Made by a program: the position numbers and the translations under genes. This document shows positions 53,592 through 64,000 of a stretch of DNA of 64,000 nt, in pieces (positions within the stretch are counted from its first letter, which is position 1; every line of letters begins with the position of its first letter). Source of the stretch: Ancylobacter sp. SL191. GTDB lineage: Bacteria; Pseudomonadota; Alphaproteobacteria; Rhizobiales; Xanthobacteraceae. Below the pieces are notes generated by a model. That model saw only the letters and a list, made by a program, of their open reading frames with translations, did no database searches and was not told where the DNA came from. The DNA lies in contig NZ_CP113056.1 in the NCBI RefSeq assembly GCF_026625645.1, forward strand, positions 3,819,001 to 3,883,000. Direction: 5' to 3'.

Positions 53592-54082
53592 CAGGCCTCG
53601 TCCTCGGTCTCGGTCTCAGGCGTGGTGTCGACGTCGGCAATCTCCATCACGCCGGTCGGCAGGCTGACCTCATCGCCGATCCACTTGCCCATCAGCGCGC
53701 GGGCGACCGGCGAGATCCAGCCGATGCGGCCCTCGCGTGGCTCCGCTTCATCCTCGCCAACGATGCGGAAGCGGCGGCAGCGGCCCTCCTCGTCCTCCAG
53801 CGTGACCAGCATGCCAAAGGTGATCGCCGCGCCGTCCTGCGGCGGGTCGATCGGTTCGGCATTGGCCCGGCGGGAGGACCAGTAGCGCAGCTCCCGCGAC
53901 GCGGCGGCGACGGCCGCGCGATCCCCCGTGACGGTGGCCGCCGCCAGTGCCTCGCGCTCGCGCCCGAGCGCCCGGTCGATGAGCGCCAGTCCGCGCCGCG
54001 TGACGAGGTTTCGGTGCGGGCTGACCGGGCGTTCAGGCAGGCTGTCGCCGCCGCCATCTTCCTTGACGAAGGCCCGGCTCAT
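53591..54082 (-). CDS. GreA/GreB-family transcription elongation factor-like protein
   Basis: 163 residues. The N-terminal half is helical (LALIDRALGREREALAAATVTGDRAAVAAASRELRYWSSR), as in the Gre coiled-coil, and the C-terminal half has the FKBP-like Gre domain (AAITFGMLVTLEDEEGRCRRFRIVGEDEAEPREGRIGWISPVARALMGKWIGDEV). In Gre factors this domain binds RNA polymerase and the coiled coil rescues stalled complexes. The coiled coil is shorter than in canonical GreA, so it may be a paralogue with another role. The ATG at 54082 was chosen over the frame to 54232. Acidic C-terminus. Confidence 0.78.
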   Translation of the reverse strand: MSRAFVKEDGGGDSLPERPVSPHRNLVTRRGLALIDRALGREREALAAATVTGDRAAVAAASRELRYWSSRRANAEPIDPPQDGAAITFGMLVTLEDEEGRCRRFRIVGEDEAEPREGRIGWISPVARALMGKWIGDEVSLPTGVMEIADVDTTPETETEDEA

Positions 54083-54297
54083 ACCGTCACCCCGGTCATG
54101 CGGCTTACGCTGCGACCCGGGACGCGGGCGAATGCCGTAAAAGCGGCTATTTTCATTGACTTTCCGAGCTTTGCGCCTAAGGTGCGGCCGTCGTCTGACC
54201 TTATCCGACTGATGCGCTCCGCGCGACGACAACTCAGCCGACCCCGGTTACGGCTCGGGGCCAGGCGGGCGGTGCGCAGCCGCAGAATTGATCCCAG

Positions 54298-55902
<1,605 letters not shown>

Positions 55903-55936
55903 CACTAGGCTGGCTGACCAACCTTACCACCACTTC

Positions 55937-55959
55937 GCGGCCCGGCATGTCCGGGCCGC
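55937..55959. terminator. Hairpin after the DEAD-box helicase gene
   Basis: GCGGCCCGG-CATGT-CCGGGCCGC, a perfect 9-bp stem, followed by ATTCATG on the plus strand. The T content downstream is weak, so it is a likely but imperfect terminator between convergent genes. Confidence 0.6.
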
Positions 55960-56010
55960 ATTCATGTTGGGAACCGCGTCAGTCGCGAGACGAAAGGGCT
56001 TGGGCCGGGC

Positions 56011-56373
56011 TCACATGCCGTGGGGAACCACCCGTCGGCGAGGGTTCGCCTCCCGTGCCGCCGCCGCGTGGCGCGCCAGCCCCAGGGCCCGCGCGCCGAG
56101 TTCGGCGGCCTCGTCCGGGTCGTCCAGCGCCGATTCCGGCATGGACCAGTAGCTCACCGTAATCGTGCGGCCGCCGCTCTCATAGATGAAGGGCTCGGCC
56201 CCACGCGCCGCGAGCTCGCCGCCAAACGGCACATCCGCTTTCAGATAGAGCCGGCCATCCGCCACCAGGGCGAACATCACCCCGTCGGCATAAACGCCGA
56301 GGCCGCCGAACATGCGCCGGCAGCGCACCGGGCGGAAGGTGGCGAAGATGTCGGCGACGGCTGTGGGATCCAT
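56011..56373 (-). CDS. TfoX N-terminal domain protein
   Basis: 120 residues. RCRRMFGGLGVYADGVMFALVADGRLYLKAD is the TfoX/Sxy N-terminal fold signature, and WSMPESALDDPDEAAELGARALGLARHA ends the domain. In gammaproteobacteria TfoX controls competence, but in alphaproteobacteria this stand-alone domain has no established role. It lies 21 nt downstream of the sufA stop, at the end of the suf operon, so it may be cotranscribed by default. Confidence 0.85.
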   Translation of the reverse strand: MDPTAVADIFATFRPVRCRRMFGGLGVYADGVMFALVADGRLYLKADVPFGGELAARGAEPFIYESGGRTITVSYWSMPESALDDPDEAAELGARALGLARHAAAAREANPRRRVVPHGM

Positions 56374-56394
56374 CAGGCCGCCCCGCCGCTCGTG

Positions 56395-56784
56395 TCAGCC
56401 GGCGTGAATCTCGACCGCCTCGGAGCGGACCGGGGTGATCGCCACCGATTCGCCGCAGCCGCAAGCCGAGGTCTGGTTCGGGTTATTGAACACGAACTGG
56501 GCAGCGAACTTGTCGGTCTTGTAGTCCATCTGCGTGCCCAGCAGATAGAGCACCGCCTTGGGGTCGATGAGAACCTTCACGCCCTTGTCCTCAACCACCT
56601 CATCGAAGCGGCCGGCCTCCTCGGCGAACTCCATCGTGTATTCCATGCCGGCGCAGCCGCCATTCTTCACGCCGACGCGCAAGCCGATGACCGGCTTGTC
56701 GGAGCGGGCGATGATGGACCGCACGCGCTCGGCGGCGGCGTCGGTCAGCGACATGATGGGCGGGCGGGAACGGGGCAGGCTCAT
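56395..56784 (-). CDS. sufA: A-type iron-sulfur carrier protein
   Basis: 129 residues. The A-type scaffold/carrier has three conserved cysteines: one in KNGGCAGMEYTM and two in TSACGCGES, which together can bind a [2Fe-2S] or [4Fe-4S] cluster for delivery to apoproteins. The ATG at 56784 has AGGAG 8-9 nt upstream. The longer frame to 56814 was rejected. It lies 134 nt after the VOC gene, the gap holding the hairpin at 56804-56822, and so may have its own regulation in addition to operon transcription. Confidence 0.93.
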   Translation of the reverse strand: MSLPRSRPPIMSLTDAAAERVRSIIARSDKPVIGLRVGVKNGGCAGMEYTMEFAEEAGRFDEVVEDKGVKVLIDPKAVLYLLGTQMDYKTDKFAAQFVFNNPNQTSACGCGESVAITPVRSEAVEIHAG

Positions 56785-56803
56785 TTCATCGTCTCCTAAT
56801 CGA

Positions 56804-56822
56804 CGCCGGTTCAAGGCCGGCG
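56804..56822 (-). promoter_or_regulatory. Leader hairpin in front of sufA (same type as in front of sufB)
   Basis: On the minus strand CGCCGG-CCTTGAA-CCGGCG, a perfect 6-bp stem with a 7-nt loop, ending 20 nt before the sufA ATG and just ahead of its AGGAG. The sequence, loop and distance match the element at 62830-62848 in front of sufB. Confidence 0.55.
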
Positions 56823-56918
56823 GATCGGTCGCTTTAAGATGGGGTAGGAACCCGGTTCAGGCAAGGCGGATTGCCGCCGGTCCGCCATGCCGCCGATGAT
56901 GAGCGGGCCCGAGCCGCC

Positions 56919-57362
56919 TCAATAGTTCGGCCACAGGCCCGGCGTGGCGAGTTCCACGAGGTGCTGGTCGGGATCGCGGAAATAGAGGCTGACGCCGCCG
57001 CCCTTCCAGTCCACCCGCCCCTCAAGGACGACACCCTGCACGTCGAGATGCCGGCGCCACTGTTCCACCGACGTGGCGGGAATGGCGAGCGCGTAATGCA
57101 GCGGGCCGTGGCCATCATGGGGAGGAATCGTGCCCTCGGCCATGGTCACGGGGGCCAGTGCCTGCCCGCGCAGGAACAGCAGCAGCACGCTGCGCGGACC
57201 GGCGTCATAGGCGCAGAAACGGTCATCCGCGACCATGGGCTTCAGGCCGAGCACGCCCTCATAGAAGGCGCGGGCGCAGGCGAGATCGTCGACATAGAGC
57301 CCGGTCTCGACCACACCCGAGATGGGCGGCGCCGGATTGGGCCCCGCCGCCATCCGGCTCAC
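56919..57362 (-). CDS. VOC-superfamily (glyoxalase-like) protein
   Basis: 147 residues with one vicinal-oxygen-chelate domain built of two beta-alpha-beta-beta-beta units. GVVETGLYVDDLACARAFYEGVLGLK opens the domain and GGGVSLYFRDPDQHLVELATPGLW closes it; the His/Glu ligand positions are present. The substrate is unknown; members include fosfomycin-resistance proteins, glyoxalases and extradiol dioxygenases. The GTG at 57362 overlaps the sufT stop (GTGA) and suggests translational coupling; an ATG at 57353 is an alternative start. Its position between sufT and sufA is unusual for a gene not known to act in Fe-S assembly. Confidence 0.85.
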   Translation of the reverse strand: MSRMAAGPNPAPPISGVVETGLYVDDLACARAFYEGVLGLKPMVADDRFCAYDAGPRSVLLLFLRGQALAPVTMAEGTIPPHDGHGPLHYALAIPATSVEQWRRHLDVQGVVLEGRVDWKGGGVSLYFRDPDQHLVELATPGLWPNY

Positions 57363-57739
57363 CAGAGGTTCAGCGTCAGCCGCGCCTCTTCCGACATGCG
57401 GCCCTGATCCCAGGGCGGATCGAAGGTGAGGTTCACGGTGACGCCCGAAATCCCACCGACGCTCGCGACCGCGCCTTCCACCATGCCGGGAAGCTCGGCG
57501 GCGGAGGGGCAGTTCGGCGTGGTCAGCGTCATCTCGACGGCGACCTGCCGGTCATCGGCGATATCGACCTTGTAGATCAGGCCGAGCTCGTAGATGTCGA
57601 CGGGAATTTCCGGATCGTAGACGGTCTTGAGCGCAGTGACGATCTCGTCCGTCAGGCGGTCGAGTTCCTCCTGCGGGATCGTGGACGCGATCGCCGGGGC
57701 GTTCGGCGTATCGGCGAGACTTCCGGTGGCTTCGCTCAT
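57359..57739 (-). CDS. sufT: SUF-system Fe-S maturation protein SufT
   Basis: 126 residues of the MIP18/DUF59 family. LTDEIVTALKTVYDPEIPVDIYELGLIYKVDI with the conserved DPEIPVDIYELGL, and TTPNCPSAAELPG containing the reactive cysteine, are diagnostic. SufT assists maturation of Fe-S proteins under high demand. It overlaps sufS by 4 nt (ATGA) and the VOC gene by 4 nt (GTGA). Confidence 0.92.
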   Translation of the reverse strand: MSEATGSLADTPNAPAIASTIPQEELDRLTDEIVTALKTVYDPEIPVDIYELGLIYKVDIADDRQVAVEMTLTTPNCPSAAELPGMVEGAVASVGGISGVTVNLTFDPPWDQGRMSEEARLTLNLW

Positions 57740-58992
57740 GCGAAAAGATCCTGAGCCTTGATGAGGGCGTCGGCGAGAATGTCGACCTCCTCATGAGTGT
57801 TATAGAGCGCGAACGACGCCCGGCACGTCGCTGTCACACCATATCGCCCCAGAAGCGGCATCGCGCAATGGGTGCCGGCGCGAACGGCGACGCCCGCACG
57901 GTCAATGATGGTGGCGATATCGTGCGGATGCGCGCCCTTCACGTCGAAGGCGAAGATCGCCCCCTTGCCCGGCGCCTCGCCATAGATGCGGATGGAGTTG
58001 ATGCGCGACAGCCGCTCCTTGGCGTAAGCAGCGAGCGAGGCTTCATGGGCGGCGATACGCTCGCGCCCGAGGCTTTCCATAAAGGCCAGCGCCGCGCCAA
58101 GGCCCACCGCCTGCACGATCGGCGGGGTTCCCGCCTCGAAGCGGTGCGGCGGCTCGCCATAGGTGACGCCCTCTTCCGTCACCGTGCGGATCATCTCACC
58201 ACCGCCCTCGTAAGGCGGCATCCGCTCCAGCAGCGCGCGCTTGCCATAGAGCAGCCCGATGCCGGTCGGCCCGTAGAGCTTGTGGCCGGTCACCGCGTAG
58301 AAATCGACGTCCAGATCCTGCACGTCGACCGGCATGTGGACGGCAGCCTGCGAGCCATCGACCACGACCAGTGCCCCGACGTCGTGGGCGAGGCGGGCGA
58401 TCTCCTTGATCGGCGTCACCGTGCCGAGCACGTTCGACATATGGGTGATGGCGACAATCTTGGTGCGCTCGGTGAGCAGCGCCTTGAAGGCATCGAGGTC
58501 GAAGGCCCCCTCCTCCGTCACCGGCGCCCACTTGATCACCGCGCCCTTGCGCTCGCGCAGATAGTTCCACGGCACGATGTTGGAGTGGTGCTCCATGATC
58601 GAGAGCACGATCTCGTCACCCTCGCCGATGGACTGGCCGAGCGAGGAGGCGACAAGGTTGAGCGCGCCGGTGGCGGAGCGGGTGAAGATCACCTCATCGA
58701 GCGACGGCGCATTGAGGAAGGCGCGGCAACGCTCTCGGGCTTCCTCATAGGCTTCGGTCATCGCGTTGGCGAGGTAATGCAAGCCGCGGTGAACGTTGGA
58801 ATATTCGTTCTCATAGGCGTAGCGCATGCGGTCCAGCACCTGGACCGGCTTTTGCGACGACGCGGCATTGTCGAGATAGACCAGCGGCTTGCCATAGACG
58901 AGCTTGGACAGGATGGGGAAATCCTGCCGCACGCGGGCGACGTCATAGGTGCCGTTGGACACGGCGGGATGAGTGGCGACCTTGTCGGTCAT
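57736..58992 (-). CDS. sufS: Class II cysteine desulfurase
   Basis: 418 residues. A PLP enzyme that moves sulfur from cysteine to the SufBCD scaffold. FPILSKLVYGKPLVYLDNAASSQKP opens the protein, SIMEHHSNIVPW holds the PLP-stacking histidine, the Schiff-base lysine is in VTGHKLYGPTGIGLLYG (about residue 235), and the active cysteine is in RAGTHCAMPLLGRYG (about residue 370), the short-loop class II form. The ATG at 58992 was chosen over the frame to 59043. It sits between sufD (after a repeat) and sufT, with which it overlaps. A second, IscS-like desulfurase starts the operon. Confidence 0.94.
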   Translation of the reverse strand: MTDKVATHPAVSNGTYDVARVRQDFPILSKLVYGKPLVYLDNAASSQKPVQVLDRMRYAYENEYSNVHRGLHYLANAMTEAYEEARERCRAFLNAPSLDEVIFTRSATGALNLVASSLGQSIGEGDEIVLSIMEHHSNIVPWNYLRERKGAVIKWAPVTEEGAFDLDAFKALLTERTKIVAITHMSNVLGTVTPIKEIARLAHDVGALVVVDGSQAAVHMPVDVQDLDVDFYAVTGHKLYGPTGIGLLYGKRALLERMPPYEGGGEMIRTVTEEGVTYGEPPHRFEAGTPPIVQAVGLGAALAFMESLGRERIAAHEASLAAYAKERLSRINSIRIYGEAPGKGAIFAFDVKGAHPHDIATIIDRAGVAVRAGTHCAMPLLGRYGVTATCRASFALYNTHEEVDILADALIKAQDLFA

Positions 58993-59012
58993 GATGCGGC
59001 CTCTCCAGAGGG

Positions 59013-59119
59013 CGTCATCCCGGACGACGCGACTGCGTCGCACCGGGAACGCGGGCCGACAGCGGCCCCTAATGTGCGGACGATCCCGGATCGCGGCGCT
59101 GCCGCGTCCGGGATGACGG
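59013..59119. repeat. REP-like inverted repeat between sufD and sufS
   Basis: GTCATCCCGGACG (59014-59026) and CGTCCGGGATGAC (59105-59117) form a perfect 13-bp inverted repeat. A nested arm (GATCCCGGATCGCGGCGC, from 59082) pairs with the right side to give a local hairpin. It is of the same family as the element at 4146. Confidence 0.8.
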
Positions 59120-59139
59120 CTTCGATGCGCGCAGCGCGC

Positions 59140-60453
59140 TCACGCCCGCGCCTTGAGCCAGGCTTCCGCCCGCTCGACCAGCGCCTCGCGCAGCCCATCA
59201 TGCTCGACCGTCTCGATGGCCTCGCCGACAAAGGCCTGCACCAGCAGGCTCTGCGCTTCCTTCATCGGGATGCCGCGGGCGCGCAGATAGAACAGCAGAT
59301 CGTCGTCGATCGCCCCGCAGGTGGCACCGTGGCCGCACTGCACGTCGTCGGCGAAGATCTCAAGCTCCGGCTTGTTGTCCATCTCCGCCTCGTCGCCGAG
59401 CGCCAGCGCGCGGCTCATCATCCGCCCGTCGGTCTTCTGCGCTGCCTGGCGGACGACGATCTTGCCCTGGAACACGCCGCGGGTCTGGTCGTCGAGCACG
59501 GTCTTGAACAGCTCGCGGCTCTCACAGCCCGGTACCTGATGGTCAACCAGCAGGGTGGAATCGGCGTGCTGGCGGCCCTTCAGCAGCGTGGCGCCGTTGA
59601 AGCCGACCTGGCTGCTATCGCCCGAGAGCGTCGCATAGAGCGAGGTACGCGCCACCGCTGCGCCGATGCCGAAGGTGAAGGCGTGAACCTGCGCCTGCCG
59701 GCCGACATCGAACAGGAGGGTGGAGAGGTGGAAGGCGCGGTCGCCATCCTCCTGAAGCCGCACCACGTCCAGATGCGCCTCGTCGCCGACAGCGAATTCG
59801 GTCGCACTGTTCGCCTGATAGGCCATTGCCTGAGGCCCCTCGAAGCTCTCCACGACGGTGAGCTTCGAGCCCGCGCCGAGCACCACCAGGGAGCGCGCGA
59901 AGCTGGCGGCCGCGCCCGTGCCGGCAAAGACATGGGCGATGTGGATCGGGCGGGCGATCTCGGTGCCGGGCGCCACGGTGATGACGACGCCATCCTTCGC
60001 CAGCGCCGTATTGAGCGCCAGCGACGCGTCGTAGCGGCCGGGCAGGATGCCGCCGATGCGGCTCAGCACCTCGTCACCCGTCGCGCTCGCCGAGGCCAGC
60101 GTGGTGATGGTGAGGCCGGCTTCCAGATCGGCGAGATCGGAGAGCTCCGGCACCACCGCGCCATTGGCGACGACGATGCGGCGCACCTCGACCTCGCGCA
60201 GCAGCGTGGCGCGCGCATCCGCCTCGGCGACAGCGGCAGTGCCGGCGACCGGCACGGCCTCGCGCATCAGCGTGCGCAGATCGGTGTACTTCCACTCCTC
60301 GACCCGCCGGTGCGGCAGGCCGTGCTCGGCGAAGCTGCGGGCGGCGGCGAGGCGCAGATCGGCCAGCCGGTCGCCACTCGCGGGCAACCCGTCCAGAGCG
60401 GCGATGAACGCCTGCTCGGCCGGGGTCCGGATGGGACGGATATCGGCGTTCAT
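59140..60453 (-). CDS. sufD: Fe-S cluster assembly scaffold protein SufD
   Basis: 437 residues. It forms the SufBC2D scaffold with SufB and SufC. The C-terminal beta-helix region ends with DNKPELEIFADDVQCGHGATCGAIDDDLLFYLRARGI, whose GHGAT motif is common to SufB and SufD, and YLRARGIPMKEAQSLLVQAFVGE follows. HRRVEEWKYTDLRTL near residue 50 is the conserved N-terminal helix. GAGGG precedes the ATG at 60453. The frame to 60717 overlaps sufC and was rejected. Gap to sufC 11 nt. Confidence 0.94.
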   Translation of the reverse strand: MNADIRPIRTPAEQAFIAALDGLPASGDRLADLRLAAARSFAEHGLPHRRVEEWKYTDLRTLMREAVPVAGTAAVAEADARATLLREVEVRRIVVANGAVVPELSDLADLEAGLTITTLASASATGDEVLSRIGGILPGRYDASLALNTALAKDGVVITVAPGTEIARPIHIAHVFAGTGAAASFARSLVVLGAGSKLTVVESFEGPQAMAYQANSATEFAVGDEAHLDVVRLQEDGDRAFHLSTLLFDVGRQAQVHAFTFGIGAAVARTSLYATLSGDSSQVGFNGATLLKGRQHADSTLLVDHQVPGCESRELFKTVLDDQTRGVFQGKIVVRQAAQKTDGRMMSRALALGDEAEMDNKPELEIFADDVQCGHGATCGAIDDDLLFYLRARGIPMKEAQSLLVQAFVGEAIETVEHDGLREALVERAEAWLKARA

Positions 60454-60464
60454 CTCATCCACCC

Positions 60465-61229
60465 TCACGCCGCGTCCTGCTGGTACTCGGCATAGCCATT
60501 GGCTTCGAGCTCGAGCGCCAGCTCCTTGCCGCCCGACCGCACGATCCGGCCCTTGTGCATCACATGCACGAAGTCCGGGACGATGTGGTTCAGCAGGCGC
60601 TGATAATGGGTAATGACGATCATCGCCCGGTCCGGCGAGCGCAACGCGTTCACGCCCTCGGAGACAACCTTGAGGGCGTCGATGTCGAGGCCGGAATCGG
60701 TCTCGTCGAGGATGCAAAGCTTCGGCTCGAGGATCGCCATCTGCAGGATCTCGGCGCGCTTCTTCTCGCCGCCGGAGAAGCCGACATTGACGCCGCGACG
60801 CAGCATGTCCTGGTTGATGCCGAGGTTCGCCGCCTTGTCCTTCACGAGGCGCAGGAAGTCGGGCGTGGAGATTTCCGCCTCGCCGCGCTTCTTGCGCTGC
60901 GCGTTCAGCGCCGAGCGCAGGAAGGTCATGGTGGCGACGCCCGGCACTTCGATCGGGTACTGGAAGGCGAGGAACACGCCCTTCGCGGCGCGCTCGTCGA
61001 TCTCCATCTCCAAGAGATCCTCACCGTCGAGCGTCACCGAACCGTCGGTGACCTCATAGTCTTCCTTGCCGGCGAGGATGTAGGAGAGCGTGGACTTGCC
61101 GGAGCCGTTCGGCCCCATGATGGCGTGGACCTCGCCCGGGTTCACCGTCAGCGAGAGCCCCTTGAGGATCTCCTTGCCGTGATCGCCGTCGATCTTGGCG
61201 TGGAGGTTGTCGATGTCGAGCATGGCCAT
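60465..61229 (-). CDS. sufC: Fe-S cluster assembly ATPase SufC
   Basis: 254 residues of ABC-ATPase type. Walker A GPNGSGKSTLSYIL, Q-loop in AFQYPIEVPGV, signature FSGGEKKRAEILQMA, Walker B CILDETDSGLDIDAL and switch histidine VITHYQRLLNHI. The ETDSGLD form is typical of SufC. It drives conformational change in SufBC2D. The ATG at 61229 (MAMLDIDNLHAKI) fits the family best; an ATG at 61238 would add three residues. Confidence 0.93.
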   Translation of the reverse strand: MAMLDIDNLHAKIDGDHGKEILKGLSLTVNPGEVHAIMGPNGSGKSTLSYILAGKEDYEVTDGSVTLDGEDLLEMEIDERAAKGVFLAFQYPIEVPGVATMTFLRSALNAQRKKRGEAEISTPDFLRLVKDKAANLGINQDMLRRGVNVGFSGGEKKRAEILQMAILEPKLCILDETDSGLDIDALKVVSEGVNALRSPDRAMIVITHYQRLLNHIVPDFVHVMHKGRIVRSGGKELALELEANGYAEYQQDAA

Positions 61230-61291
61230 GTCGTTCATTCCGTATCTGGAGCGCGGCGTCCCGGTCGGGGCGCGCTGAAAGTCTGGGACAC

Positions 61292-61332
61292 GATCCCGGA
61301 GCACGGCGCCGCCGCGTCCGGGAGGATGGTGA
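61292..61332. repeat. REP-like repeat between sufB and sufC
   Basis: GATCCCGGA...GCCGCCGCGTCCGGGA, a diverged copy of the GATCCCGG family with an interrupted dyad (CCCGGA/TCCGGG). It lies in the 109-nt gap between sufB and sufC. Confidence 0.6.
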
Positions 61333-61338
61333 CGGGCG

Positions 61339-62811
<1,473 letters not shown>

Positions 62812-62829
62812 CGCTTTTCTCCTCTCCCG

Positions 62830-62848
62830 CGCGGGTTCAAGGCCCGCG
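62830..62848 (-). promoter_or_regulatory. Leader hairpin in front of sufB (same type as in front of sufA)
   Basis: On the minus strand CGCGGG-CCTTGAA-CCCGCG, a perfect 6-bp stem with a 7-nt loop, ending 19 nt before the sufB ATG and directly before GGGAGAGGAG. Loop and position are identical to the sufA element at 56804-56822, while the stems differ by a compensating C-G to G-C swap. Confidence 0.55.
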
Positions 62849-62931
62849 GGTCAGGCCAACACTTCAAGCAGGCACCGTGCTGCAGCACCTGTACGCACGA
62901 TCACGCCACGCGGACGTGGCGCCACATAACC

Positions 62932-64000
62932 TCACGCCGCGGCGCGGCGACGCAAAAGACCCGGCAACACCCGGCGGAACACGCCGAGCGCCCGGTCGAC
63001 ATCCTCATCCCCGCTCGACCAGCCGAAGGACAGCCGGAAGGCAGACCGCGCGATCCGCTCGGGCACGCCCATGGCCGTCAGCACATGGGAGGTCGCCACC
63101 TTGCCCGACGAGCACGCCGCACCCGCGCTGACCGAAAGGCCCGCGAGATCGAGCGCGATCACGATGGTCTCGGCCGGCACGCCCGGAAGCGACAGGCTCG
63201 AGGTGTTGGGCAGGCGATCGACATCGCCGACGAGCAGAACGAGCTCGGGAAACACGCTCCTTAGAGCGTCTTCAAGCCTTTCGCGCAAGGCGTGGATGCG
63301 CCTTTGTTCGCTCTCCACAGCCGCCGCCGCGCTTTCCGCCGCAGCGCCAAAGGCCGCGATGGCGGGAATGTTCTCGCTGCCCGCCCGCCGTCCGCGCTCC
63401 TGCCCGCCACCGCCGAAGACCGGGGCGGGACGCAGATCCGGGTCGGCCATAATGAGCGCGCCGCCCCCCGGCGCCCCACCGAGCTTGTGAGCGGAGATCG
63501 AGATGAGGTCGGCGCCCAGCGCCGGCAGCGACACGGGGATGCGCCCCGCCGCCTGCACCGCATCGGTATGCACCAGCCCGCCCACGGCATGGACGCGGCG
63601 CGCCACCTCGGCCACCGGCTGGATCACGCCAGTCTCGTTATTGGCGAGCATGACCGAAGCCAACACGCGCCGCCCCTCGGCCTGATGGCGCTCCAGCGCC
63701 GCCTCCAGCGTCTCCAGCCGCAGCCGGCCGCGATTGTCGACCGGCAGAATTTCCACATTGTCCGGCGCGAAACGATGGCCGCGCAGCACGGCAGCATGTT
63801 CCACCGCGGTGGTCAGCAGCACGTCGCAGGTCAGCGGCACCTCGCCCCGCTGGAAATCAGGCGTCAGCGCCAGCGTGTCCGCCTCAGTGCCGCCCGCCGT
63901 GAACACCACGCCACGCGGATCCGCCCCGACCAGCCCCGCCACGCGCAGCCGCGCCGTCTCCAGCGCGGCACGCGAGGCTCGGCCCTCACTGTGCACGGAC
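62932..64000 (-). CDS. Cysteine desulfurase, IscS/NifS-type (5' end beyond window)
   Basis: About 356 residues are visible. The frame continues past the right edge, so the N-terminus (roughly 35-40 residues) is missing. PLP motifs: FTAGGTEADTLAL, TTAVEHAAVLRG (PLP-stacking His), MLANNETGVIQPV, VHTDAVQAAGRIPV, the Schiff-base lysine in SISAHKLGGAPGGGAL, and the long active-site loop with AGAACSSGKVATSHVL, the class I (IscS/NifS) form. It starts the suf operon in alphaproteobacteria, just upstream of sufB. An iscR gene is expected upstream but would lie outside the window. Confidence 0.9.
   Translation of the reverse strand, partial: SVHSEGRASRAALETARLRVAGLVGADPRGVVFTAGGTEADTLALTPDFQRGEVPLTCDVLLTTAVEHAAVLRGHRFAPDNVEILPVDNRGRLRLETLEAALERHQAEGRRVLASVMLANNETGVIQPVAEVARRVHAVGGLVHTDAVQAAGRIPVSLPALGADLISISAHKLGGAPGGGALIMADPDLRPAPVFGGGGQERGRRAGSENIPAIAAFGAAAESAAAAVESEQRRIHALRERLEDALRSVFPELVLLVGDVDRLPNTSSLSLPGVPAETIVIALDLAGLSVSAGAACSSGKVATSHVLTAMGVPERIARSAFRLSFGWSSGDEDVDRALGVFRRVLPGLLRRRAAA

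Noticed and set aside
57793..60495. 900-codon open frame on the plus strand opposite sufS and sufD
   Set aside because: Same reason: antisense frame over recognised suf genes with no domain of its own.

Overview
The window is about 64 kb of high-GC chromosomal DNA from an alphaproteobacterium, most likely a Hyphomicrobiales member of the Xanthobacteraceae type (Ancylobacter/Starkeya/Xanthobacter-like). This placement is inference from gene content: divergent metC and aapJQMP, a urt/ure cluster, an alphaproteobacterial suf layout (IscS-like desulfurase, sufBCDS, sufT, sufA), a class I PHA synthase, and dispersed GATCCCGGATCGGCC-type palindromic repeats. Coding density is high. I see no rRNA, tRNA, CRISPR array, transposase, integrase or phage gene, and no gene inside the window looks frameshifted.

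Layout. 1-3.1 kb: end of a photolyase, then cysK overlapping alaX, and sseA. 3.1-4.7 kb: methionine aminopeptidase and a repeat-rich spacer. 4.7-9.3 kb: the general L-amino-acid ABC transporter aapJQMP on the minus strand behind a probable sigma-54 promoter, divergent from metC. 10.7-14.8 kb: an ArnT/PMT-like glycosyltransferase and a GAF-PAS-GGDEF-EAL cyclic-di-GMP protein. 14.9-26.5 kb: one long minus-strand nitrogen-scavenging unit, urtABCDE then ureD-ureAB(fused)-ureC-ureE-ureF-ureG, behind a sequence matching the sigma-54 -24/-12 consensus exactly. It imports urea and hydrolyses it in the cytoplasm.

26.6-35.1 kb: a class I aminotransferase, then a periplasmic iron/redox cluster (imelysin, Tat-exported multicopper oxidase, di-heme cytochrome oxidoreductase, second imelysin with a changed metal motif, DUF1513 protein), with a possible small ORF at the end and a small cysteine-containing protein at the start. 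35.4-46.8 kb: mostly housekeeping (flavoprotein, recJ, phytase-like exported protein, EamA transporter, esterase, glpX, hom, AlaC-like aminotransferase, a small lipoprotein). 46.9-49.3 kb: a PHA synthase with an unusual Lys/Ala/Pro-rich N-terminal extension of about 200 residues. 49.5-56.4 kb: argC, parE, LysE exporter, GreA/B-like factor, DEAD-box helicase, TfoX-domain protein. 56.4-64 kb: the suf iron-sulfur assembly operon, running off the right edge inside an IscS-like cysteine desulfurase.

The observations I rate highest are a pair of near-identical hairpins with the same 7-nt loop placed about 20 nt upstream of the sufB and sufA start codons; the PhaC N-terminal extension; the two-imelysin/MCO/di-heme cluster; the two sigma-54 promoters in front of the nitrogen-uptake operons; and two long perfect hairpins between urtA and urtB. 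Many start codons were moved inward from the longest open frame on the basis of Shine-Dalgarno sequence, family length and overlap with neighbours; these choices are stated gene by gene.
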